Assembly: GCA_916710115.1 (NCBI GenBank)
Contig: CAKAOY010000013.1
Location: forward strand, 1-17,286
DNA length: 17,286 nucleotides
Reading direction: 5' to 3'
Origin: an uncultured Bergeyella sp.
Lineage (GTDB): Bacteria > Bacteroidota > Bacteroidia > Flavobacteriales > Weeksellaceae
Part shown: in pieces, positions 1-6,530 of the stretch
Layout of the letters: every line of letters starts with the position of its first letter
How positions within the stretch are numbered: position 1 is the stretch's first letter
The notes under the pieces: generated by a model
Told to the model about the DNA's origin: nothing
The model's input: the letters and a program-made list of their open reading frames with translations, nothing else
Database searches by the model: none
Position numbers and translations under genes: made by a program

Positions 1-247
1 GGCAGGAATTTGTATTTATTTCATTTTTAGAGGAAGTCCAATATTCTCATCGAGATTAACCTATATTTACCTGATTTTCACTACAATGGCTATCCCTAAT
101 ATTTTGGCAGCCTTGGATATGGATAGGCGACGCATATTACACTTTGCAGTAATAATTTTTGTGGTATTTTATTATTTTGTATATGCCTCAATACAGGCAC
201 CGAGAGCAGGATATTCCATAGAAAGATATAATAATTATTTCCTTTAA
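1..247 (+). CDS. EpsG/Wzy-like polysaccharide polymerase, C-terminal fragment
   Basis: This is the last ~81 codons (in frame from base 2) of a gene that begins left of the window, ending in TAA at 245-247. The translated piece is strongly hydrophobic at its start, then carries a short basic-flanked stretch around LDMDRRR, another membrane segment rich in V/F/Y, and a polar tail ending RYNNYFL. Such alternating helices with a short cytoplasmic tail fit the end of an EpsG-family or Wzy-like polymerase, which would join repeat units of a surface glycan in the inner membrane. The family call rests on the membrane pattern and on position: it sits 11 bases upstream of an initiating sugar-phosphate transferase and next to Wza/Wzc-type export genes. 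It could instead be a Wzx flippase or another multi-span glycan enzyme, because no catalytic motif lies in the visible part. Confidence 0.5.
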   Translation, partial: AGICIYFIFRGSPIFSSRLTYIYLIFTTMAIPNILAALDMDRRRILHFAVIIFVVFYYFVYASIQAPRAGYSIERYNNYFL

Positions 248-258
248 ACTACGAATAG

Positions 259-1362
259 ATGAAAGATTTTATTGATTTATTTGAGCAGAATTTATTTCCA
301 ATATTTTATTTAAAAGTAGTGGGTGCTTTTGTTGGTTCTTTTTTGATTAGCCTATTATCTATCCCCACAATTATAAAAATTTCCCTTAGGAAAAATTTGA
401 TGGACGAACCTAGGGAAAGGAGCTCTCACGAAAGGAAAATTCCGAACTTGGGAGGTATTGCTATTTTCTATTCCGCGACGATATGTACTTCTATTTTTGC
501 CTATGAGTTATTTGGACATTACAAATTTTTGTTTGCATCTCTGGTTATTTTGCTCTATATTGGTGTGATGGACGATATTGTAGAAATGAGTGCCTACAAG
601 AAATTATTTGCTCAGATTATTGTATCTATATTTATTGTGATTGGCTCGGATGTTCGTATAAGGAGTTTATTTGGTTTATTTGGTATCTACGAGTTAAATT
701 ATTATATCAGTATCATATTCAGTCTTATTACCTTTATTGTGATGATTAATGCCTTTAATCTGATAGATGGGATAGACGGACTTGCAGGTGGGTATTCTAT
801 ATTAAGTAGTTTGTTCTTTGGGCTAAGCTATTATCGGTTAGGAGAGTATAATTATCCTTTGGTTCTATTATCAGTAGTGATAATCGGTGCTACACTCGGT
901 TTTTTGAGGTATAATATTTCCTGTCGTAGGAATATCAAAATTTTTATGGGCGATACAGGGTCTATGATTTTGGGATTATTACTCGTTTTCACTACAATTG
1001 AGTTTATCGATATTTTCATAGAGAAAGGTCGTGTTGGGCCTTTATATCATCTAAAGACAGCTCCTGTAATTGGTATAGCGATACTTATTCTTCCAATTAT
1101 TGATACACTTAACGTGATTATTATTCGTCTTTTGAAGAAAAAGTCACCTCTGAAAGCCGATAGAAACCATATCCACCACAGTCTATTAGATTTAGGACTT
1201 TCCCACCAGCGGGCATCTTTATATATATTAATCTATTATATTGGTATTGTGATTATTACCTATTTTTTGAGACACTTGGAAGTTAATATATTACTACTTA
1301 TCGTCTTTCTTTTAGGATTTATTGGGGCATACATACCAAAAATTATTCTAAAATTAAGATAA
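259..1362 (+). CDS. wecA: WecA/TagO-type undecaprenyl-phosphate sugar-1-phosphate transferase
   Basis: This 367-residue multi-span inner-membrane enzyme of the MraY/WecA family moves a sugar phosphate (usually GlcNAc-1-P from UDP-GlcNAc) to undecaprenyl phosphate, the first step of a lipid-linked surface glycan. Visible family marks, in order, are DEPRERSSHERKIPNLGG (residues 49-66), the metal-binding Asp pair D105-D106, NAFNLIDGIDGLAGG (164-178), GDTGS (231-235), and the basic DRNHIHH loop (301-307), which in this family contacts the nucleotide sugar. About ten hydrophobic helices surround these loops. Length is normal for the WecA/TagO branch, and the DRNHIHH loop fits WecA better than MraY. 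The ATG lies 11 bases after the preceding stop, so it is probably cotranscribed with it. Arg codons are unlike those downstream: 7 of 16 are AGG, against about 1 in 25 in the wzc-like gene. The exact sugar is not shown. Confidence 0.9.
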   Translation: MKDFIDLFEQNLFPIFYLKVVGAFVGSFLISLLSIPTIIKISLRKNLMDEPRERSSHERKIPNLGGIAIFYSATICTSIFAYELFGHYKFLFASLVILLYIGVMDDIVEMSAYKKLFAQIIVSIFIVIGSDVRIRSLFGLFGIYELNYYISIIFSLITFIVMINAFNLIDGIDGLAGGYSILSSLFFGLSYYRLGEYNYPLVLLSVVIIGATLGFLRYNISCRRNIKIFMGDTGSMILGLLLVFTTIEFIDIFIEKGRVGPLYHLKTAPVIGIAILILPIIDTLNVIIIRLLKKKSPLKADRNHIHHSLLDLGLSHQRASLYILIYYIGIVIITYFLRHLEVNILLLIVFLLGFIGAYIPKIILKLR

Positions 1363-1403
1363 TAAATCTTATAGGAAAATTATTTTAAAATTATAAAAAA
1401 AAT

Positions 1404-1411
1404 TACTTTTG
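1404..1411 (+). promoter_or_regulatory. Bacteroidota -7 promoter box before the export genes
   Basis: TACTTTTG matches the Bacteroidota primary sigma-factor -7 consensus TAnnTTTG exactly. It lies in an AT-rich gap and ends 17 bases before the wza-like ATG, predicting a very short 5' leader. No clear -33 TTTG sits about 19 bases upstream; TTTT at 1383-1386 is the nearest approximation. The box would let the export genes be expressed apart from the sugar-synthesis genes upstream. Confidence 0.6.
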
Positions 1412-1428
1412 TAAATATTTTAGAGCAT

Positions 1429-2295
1429 ATGAATAAGTTAAAAATCGTATTTTTAGGAATTATAGCATTTGTATTGACATCTTGTATCACTTCAAGAGAG
1501 GTAAGATATCTACAACCTAGTGAAAGTTTAGTTCTGAATGAAGAGGGATTAGTATCCTACAATATGCAAGAATATAGAGTAACCAAAAGTGATATGTTTT
1601 CATTAAATATCATAACAACCCCAAAAGGGGATGCTGCTCAGTTCTACTCCCGATACAATACCTCTGGTGGATTAATTGGTGGGGGAGAAACCAATACTAA
1701 CTATAATAACAATAATAATTACACTATAGGTAGTACATCTGGAGGTAGAGCCAATTTCTATTTCAATGGTATAAAAGTAGATGCTAATGGCGATATTAAT
1801 ATCTTAGGTATCGGATATATCAAAGCTGAAGGCAGAACTATCAAAGAAATACGCGACGAAATCCAGCAAAAAGTAAATGAAAACTTTCTACCTGATAAAG
1901 CTGAGGTAAGACTCAATATTGATGGTATCACTTATTATGTATTAGGAGATATAGAAACTACTGGTATCACTGGTGAAAAAAAAGCCTATGTACAAAATCT
2001 AAGCATACCTCAAGCTCTCGCTCTAAATGGAGGTCTAAATAGAACCATTGATAGAAAATCAATATATATAGAAAGACGATTCCCAGAAGGAATAAAAAGA
2101 GTTAAAATAGACCTTACAAAAGAAGATGTAATGAATTCTCCCTATTATTGGGTACAAAATGGCGATATTATATACCTTAATACTCGTCCGAAAAACTTCT
2201 ACGGATTTGGTAAAGACCCTATGCAAACCCTTACAACGGGAATTTCTATGATGACTACCGCCCTTTCTATTTATCTATTAATTTCAAGATTTTAA
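1429..2295 (+). CDS. Wza-type outer-membrane polysaccharide export lipoprotein
   Basis: A 288-residue polysaccharide biosynthesis/export protein. It starts with a lipoprotein signal whose lipobox LTSC puts the acylated Cys at residue 19. A Poly_export-type region follows (roughly residues 48-165: YRVTKSDMFSLNI at its start, then NGDINILGIGYIKAEGRTIKEI and PDKAEVRLNI near its end). Next comes an SLBB-like segment (about 168-255: YYVLGDIETTGITGEKK, then IPQALALNGGLN). The last ~20 residues form a hydrophobic helix, matching the C-terminal helix with which E. coli Wza builds its outer-membrane pore. An Asn/Gly-rich low-complexity insert sits at about residues 75-108. The protein should form the export channel through the periplasm and outer membrane. 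The next gene starts four bases after this stop, pairing it with its kinase partner. Confidence 0.88.
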   Translation: MNKLKIVFLGIIAFVLTSCITSREVRYLQPSESLVLNEEGLVSYNMQEYRVTKSDMFSLNIITTPKGDAAQFYSRYNTSGGLIGGGETNTNYNNNNNYTIGSTSGGRANFYFNGIKVDANGDINILGIGYIKAEGRTIKEIRDEIQQKVNENFLPDKAEVRLNIDGITYYVLGDIETTGITGEKKAYVQNLSIPQALALNGGLNRTIDRKSIYIERRFPEGIKRVKIDLTKEDVMNSPYYWVQNGDIIYLNTRPKNFYGFGKDPMQTLTTGISMMTTALSIYLLISRF

Positions 2296-2299
2296 TTAA

Positions 2300-4804
2300 A
2301 TGATTCCAAATCAAGTTAAAAATAATACAGCTCAAAATAACGACCTTGAACAAGAATCTAATGTCGGGACTTTTGCCTTTTTTGATGTAAATTTCTTCAT
2401 CAGAAAATTAATTAGTGCCTGGTATTGGTTTGTAATAATGGTTACCCTTGGATATTTCACCACATATTTCTATACACGATATTTTGTACAAAATATCTAC
2501 GAATCAAAAATATCACTAAGTATAACCAAAGATGCAGCGGGATATTTTACACCAAACCAGTCTATTAACTTCATTTGGGGAAGAAACTCCAACAATGATG
2601 CTATATACCTCAAAAGAATTATCTTATCTCGTTCTCATAATGAGTTTTTAGTTAAAAAACTTAAACTCTATTATAATTACACTACAAAAGGTAAGCTAAA
2701 AACTACTTACCTAAGTAAGGCAGACTCTCCTGTTTTCTTGGAAATTGACGAAAACTATCCTCAACAAGTGGGCTTACCCATCATCATTACGCCAAAAGGA
2801 GGAGATAAATATGAAATTTCATTCCCTGAAAAAGCATATTTCAGCACATCACTCTATGATTACAGAAATGAAACTTTCGTAACAGTACCTACTTATAAAC
2901 ATCCTCAAAAAGTAATTATGAGAATAGGACAAACCTATACTAGCCCTAATCTCAAATTCAAATTAAATAAAAATCCGAATCCTCCTCTTTTAACAATGCC
3001 TTTCATAGCAGTCACCCTACAAACGGTGAATCAATCTGTGGATAGCATAATCCCTAATCTATCGGTAGATTTTGATAAGGAGCTCGGTAATATTATGATT
3101 ATCTCCAAAAAGGGATACAACCTAAACGAAACTATTGATTTCCTCAATACTTCGGTAGATGAACTCATCAAAAAACGAATCCTCGACGAACAGAAAATTG
3201 ATAGAAATACCCTTACATATGTTAATGAAAATATTAACAAATTTAAACAAAAAATAGACTCTGCTGCTAAAAAATTAGATAGTGCAAAAGTCGTAGGTGA
3301 AGGGTATAACCTCGACGACGGAGTAAAAGATGTATTAGATAAAATAAATGTATTAGAAAAACAAAAGGTTGTTATTAATGACAAAATAGCTGACCTACAA
3401 AAGGTAAAAAAAGCCGTTCAACAATCAAGATTTAATGACCTAATTACCCTACCCGACTCCCTAAAAAGTTTGGCTTCGGGAATTAACGAAATTAAGGAGC
3501 TTTACGAAACACGAAAAGAACTCCAACAAATATATACCCCACAATCTATGCCGATTGTGGAAATTAACCAAAAAATCTCCGATGCCAAAGGTATCACCCA
3601 ATTGGGACTAAATACACTGCAAAATAATCTTACTAACCAAATTAGAAAGATCGATAACTCTATCTATAAATTTGAACATTCTCTATCCGACCTGCCTGAC
3701 AAACAAAGAAGATTCTTAGAGATAAAGAGAACATACACCATCATAGAGGATACCTATAATATGCTCCTAAACAAACAATCGGAAATCAAACTACGATTGG
3801 CAACAGCAACAGGAAAATCTGTGATGCAAGTAATAGACCCCGCCAAAAACATCGGACAAGGACCCGTAGGACCAGATATAGCAGGACTGAAAAAGAAACT
3901 CCTAATCGGGCCAATCCTCATTCCTTTTCTTATCATTTTGGTTAGAGTATTATTAGATAACAGAATCCGTAACATTAAGGAACTCGTGAAAGTATCTAAA
4001 ATACCTCTAATGGGGGTAATCGGTGCTAGCCATCACCACAACAACTTAGATGTTATTGACAACCCTAAATCCTCTATATCCGAGGCATTTAGAGGTATTC
4101 GTTCTAATATTAGCTATCTCTATAATGATGATGGCAATGCTAAAGTAATCCTCGTAACTTCCTCCGTAGGTGGAGAAGGTAAAACCTATAATGCTATCAA
4201 TATAGCCTCTACATTAGGTGCCAGCGGAAAGAAAACCATACTATTAGGTATGGATTTGAGGAAACCAAAAATATTTGGAGATTTTAACTTTAATAACCAA
4301 TATGGGGTATCCAGTTACCTCGTAGGGAAAGCCACCCTAGAAGAGATTATAAACCATACCTCTCTCCCTGCACTAGATGTGATTACAGCAGGACCTATTC
4401 CTCCAAATCCATCTGAATTGCTAATGAGTGAGAAGAATATCAACCTCATTGAAACACTCAAAAATTATTACGACTTTATCGTGATAGACTCCCCTCCTGT
4501 GGGATTGGTAGCAGACTCCTTTGAACTGATGAAATATTCCGATGTGAATATTTATGTAGTAAGACACGAATACACCGAAAAGTATATGCTGAAAATGATT
4601 ATTGAAAAATATGCTAAAAAAGAGGTAAAACACTTAGGGTTAGTGTATAACGACTACCAAGTAAAACAAGGTTACGGATACGGCTATGGATATGGTTACG
4701 GATACGGCTATGGATATGGTTACTTTGAAGAAGATAAAAACTATAAAGAACCTACCCTGATAAAAATCCGAAACAATGTAAAACGATTTTTACGAATAAA
4801 ATAA
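2300..4804 (+). CDS. Wzc-type chain-length regulator and BY tyrosine kinase
   Basis: An 834-residue inner-membrane protein with a Wzz-type periplasmic domain fused to a cytoplasmic bacterial tyrosine kinase. Helix 1 (about residues 41-62) and helix 2 (about 534-553) bracket a long periplasmic part with coiled-coil-like stretches (about 290-500). The kinase has Walker A SSVGGEGKT (621-629), a second acidic Walker motif in LLGMDLRKPK (D652) and Walker B VIDSPP (D730). The C-terminus is a tyrosine cluster of nine GY pairs (791-808), followed by FEEDKNY. In this family the tail is autophosphorylated, and cycling of phosphorylation controls oligomer state and glycan chain length. The gene lies four bases after the export-lipoprotein gene and ends just before a strong hairpin. 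The tail is encoded by a 24-bp tandem repeat, so its length may vary between strains. Confidence 0.92.
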   Translation: MIPNQVKNNTAQNNDLEQESNVGTFAFFDVNFFIRKLISAWYWFVIMVTLGYFTTYFYTRYFVQNIYESKISLSITKDAAGYFTPNQSINFIWGRNSNNDAIYLKRIILSRSHNEFLVKKLKLYYNYTTKGKLKTTYLSKADSPVFLEIDENYPQQVGLPIIITPKGGDKYEISFPEKAYFSTSLYDYRNETFVTVPTYKHPQKVIMRIGQTYTSPNLKFKLNKNPNPPLLTMPFIAVTLQTVNQSVDSIIPNLSVDFDKELGNIMIISKKGYNLNETIDFLNTSVDELIKKRILDEQKIDRNTLTYVNENINKFKQKIDSAAKKLDSAKVVGEGYNLDDGVKDVLDKINVLEKQKVVINDKIADLQKVKKAVQQSRFNDLITLPDSLKSLASGINEIKELYETRKELQQIYTPQSMPIVEINQKISDAKGITQLGLNTLQNNLTNQIRKIDNSIYKFEHSLSDLPDKQRRFLEIKRTYTIIEDTYNMLLNKQSEIKLRLATATGKSVMQVIDPAKNIGQGPVGPDIAGLKKKLLIGPILIPFLIILVRVLLDNRIRNIKELVKVSKIPLMGVIGASHHHNNLDVIDNPKSSISEAFRGIRSNISYLYNDDGNAKVILVTSSVGGEGKTYNAINIASTLGASGKKTILLGMDLRKPKIFGDFNFNNQYGVSSYLVGKATLEEIINHTSLPALDVITAGPIPPNPSELLMSEKNINLIETLKNYYDFIVIDSPPVGLVADSFELMKYSDVNIYVVRHEYTEKYMLKMIIEKYAKKEVKHLGLVYNDYQVKQGYGYGYGYGYGYGYGYGYFEEDKNYKEPTLIKIRNNVKRFLRIK
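4670..4723 (+). repeat. 24-bp tandem repeat encoding the Gly-Tyr tail
   Basis: Two perfect 24-bp units (4670-4693 and 4694-4717) and a 6-bp partial third unit encode GY nine times. Synonymous codons keep the same order in both units (ggt tac gga tac, ggc tat gga tat). This shows duplication of a 24-bp block rather than independent selection for each GY pair. A gain or loss of one unit stays in frame and changes the tail by four tyrosines. Confidence 0.95.
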
Positions 4805-4807
4805 TTC

Positions 4808-4841
4808 ATAATCCACCCCTATACTGATAGAGGTGGATTAT
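4808..4841 (+). terminator. Strong hairpin closing the polysaccharide export operon
   Basis: A perfect 10-bp stem (ATAATCCACC with GGTGGATTAT) continues, after one C/A mismatch, into four more pairs around the loop ACTG. It starts three bases after the wzc-like stop. The downstream side (CATTTAAAATAAAA) is not a clean T-tract, so it may end transcription imperfectly or instead stabilise the mRNA 3' end. The stem is certain; the terminator role is inferred. Confidence 0.72.
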
Positions 4842-4936
4842 CATTTAAAATAAAATCCTCTATTTTATCGTTATTCTCACTAGCATAAAAAAATTAATGT
4901 ATCTAATTAAAAATATCATTAGAATAAAAAATGTAT

Positions 4937-4944
4937 TATATTTG
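4937..4944 (+). promoter_or_regulatory. -7 promoter box for the porG-uppS-bamA unit
   Basis: TATATTTG is an exact TAnnTTTG match. It ends 37 bases before the ATG at 4982, so the transcript would start around 4950. This rules out the in-frame ATG at 4931 as translation start. No good -33 element is visible. Confidence 0.65.
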
Positions 4945-4981
4945 CACAAATAATAAAAAATTGGCTCTGCATACGGATTTT

Positions 4982-5701
4982 ATGTCAAAACTCTTTACCC
5001 TGATGATACTACTCTTCATCGGAGGAAGTAGTTTTGCCCAAAGGCACGAATTAGGGATACGAGTGGGGGGCACGGCTCTCGTAGGAGATATTGGAAAGAC
5101 AAACTATCTACCGACTTCTGCTTCGATACACAAAATATCTGAATACGGAATACCAACCTACATTGGGGCTCTATATCGTATGAATGTGAATCCCTACCAG
5201 ACTATACGATTCAACTTAGGGTATGCCAACCTCATCTTTGACGATGATACCGCTACTGAGGCCTATCGTAGCAATAGGAAAATATACAACTCCAACACAA
5301 TGCTGGAAGCTAACGCCCTATTCGAATACAACTTTGCCCCAGTGAATAACGAACAAAAAGGAATGTTATCACCCTATATTTTCGGAGGGTTCGGTGGTAT
5401 CTATGCTTCTTTTAAAAGAAAAAATAGTACCGATAACGAATATTATTTCAGAAAAAAAATGATATTGTCCCTACCTTTTGGTGTGGGATTAAAATATAAA
5501 TTCAACTATAATTGGGCTGTCTCTGGCGAACTAATGTTTCGACCGACTTTCTCAGATGGGTTGGATTTCAGTATGGTATATGACAGTAATGGCAAAACTA
5601 CGGACGATTTTGTAGGCAATAAAAACTCTAACGATTGGGTGAATACCATCACCTTAGGGGTTTCCTACTCATTCGGAAGACCACCTTGCTACTGTGATTA
5701 A
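4982..5701 (+). CDS. porG: PorG-like outer-membrane protein (type IX secretion, DUF6089 family)
   Basis: 239 residues with a clear signal peptide (MSKLFTLMILLFIGGSSFAQ) followed by alternating polar/hydrophobic strands typical of a small outer-membrane beta-barrel. Marks I associate with the DUF6089/PorG family are ELGIRVGGTALVGDIG near the N-terminus, then YRMNVNPYQTIRFNL, a central PYIFGGFGGIY, and a C-terminal SFGRPPCYCD. In Porphyromonas gingivalis, PorG is an outer-membrane part of the type IX secretion machinery, and its gene sits beside uppS, an Omp85 gene and two ompH genes, as here. The start at 4982 is preferred over the in-frame ATG at 4931 because the upstream one overlaps the promoter box and would bury the signal peptide. 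The gene is 15 bases from uppS. The T9SS role is inferred from family and gene order; the alternative is a general DUF6089 barrel. Confidence 0.8.
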   Translation: MSKLFTLMILLFIGGSSFAQRHELGIRVGGTALVGDIGKTNYLPTSASIHKISEYGIPTYIGALYRMNVNPYQTIRFNLGYANLIFDDDTATEAYRSNRKIYNSNTMLEANALFEYNFAPVNNEQKGMLSPYIFGGFGGIYASFKRKNSTDNEYYFRKKMILSLPFGVGLKYKFNYNWAVSGELMFRPTFSDGLDFSMVYDSNGKTTDDFVGNKNSNDWVNTITLGVSYSFGRPPCYCD

Positions 5702-5716
5702 AAATTATTTAACAAT

Positions 5717-6469
5717 ATGAAATCTTATAAAGAAGATATTAACCTTGATAAACTCCCCCAGCATATAGCCATCATAATGGATGGCAATGGCCGTTGGGCA
5801 AAATCACGAGGTGAAAAAAGAACCTTTGGGCATAAAAATGCCATCTCAGCAGTGAGGAATGCCATTAATGCCTGCCAAGAAGTGGGCGTGCCTTTCCTGA
5901 CACTCTACACTTTCTCATCTGAAAACTGGAACAGACCTGAAGAAGAGGTAAGCACCCTAATGACCCTCCTCTATGAAACCCTCCTATCAGAATCAAGTGA
6001 TATGCTCTCTAAAGGACTGAGGCTATGGGTAATAGGTAATATCGATGAACTTCCAGAATTGGTAAGAGAACAATTATTGAATGTGATGGAAATCACAAAA
6101 AATAATACCAAAGCAAACCTCATATTGGCTATCAATTATGGCTCCCAAAAAGAAATTATAAAAGCTGTAAAAGAAATAAGCCAAAAAGTAAAAAGTGGAA
6201 TGCTATCCACAGAAGACATCAACGAGGAAACTTTTGAAAATCATCTATATACTAAAAATTTTCCAGCTGTGGATTTGATGATAAGAACCAGTGGCGAAAT
6301 TCGAATCAGTAATTTCCTACTATGGCAATTAGCCTATGCCGAGCTACAATTCTTAGATGTCCTTTGGCCAGATTTTTCCAAAGAAGATCTCTTCAAAGCA
6401 ATCGTAGATTATCAAAAAACCGAAAGACGGTACGGAAAAACAAGCGAGCAGATAAACAACGCTCTTTAA
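5717..6469 (+). CDS. uppS: Isoprenyl transferase (undecaprenyl diphosphate synthase)
   Basis: 250 residues, the usual length for a cis-prenyltransferase. It adds isopentenyl units to farnesyl diphosphate to make undecaprenyl diphosphate, the lipid carrier for peptidoglycan and surface glycans. Visible are the catalytic IAIIMDGNGRWAKSRG block (D22, with GNGRW 23-27), TLYTFSSENWNRP, and the C-terminal signature RTSGEIRISNF (R190-E194 and on), whose Arg and Ser residues bind the isopentenyl diphosphate phosphate, followed by FLLWQLAYAEL and WPDF. The start codon lies 15 bases after porG with no obvious Shine-Dalgarno, as expected in this phylum. It should be cotranscribed with porG. The product would supply the lipid loaded by the WecA-like enzyme encoded about 4.4 kb upstream. 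Confidence 0.95.
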   Translation: MKSYKEDINLDKLPQHIAIIMDGNGRWAKSRGEKRTFGHKNAISAVRNAINACQEVGVPFLTLYTFSSENWNRPEEEVSTLMTLLYETLLSESSDMLSKGLRLWVIGNIDELPELVREQLLNVMEITKNNTKANLILAINYGSQKEIIKAVKEISQKVKSGMLSTEDINEETFENHLYTKNFPAVDLMIRTSGEIRISNFLLWQLAYAELQFLDVLWPDFSKEDLFKAIVDYQKTERRYGKTSEQINNAL

Positions 6470-6530
6470 TAGAATACTAATTAATGGTTGAGTAATTTTT
6501 GCAATACCTATAAGCATCAATATATTATCT

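Noticed and set aside
4670..4723. Short tandem repeats as a possible CRISPR or regulatory array
   Set aside because: The units are directly adjacent with no spacers and are read in frame as the Gly-Tyr tail of the kinase.
4931..4981. Upstream in-frame ATG extending PorG by 17 residues
   Set aside because: It precedes the -7 box at 4937-4944, so it would lie upstream of the transcript start, and it would hide a good signal peptide.
6470..6530. Possible promoter for bamA (AATTTTTG ending at 6501)
   Set aside because: The box deviates from TAnnTTTG in its first base and has no -33 partner; cotranscription from the porG promoter is enough.
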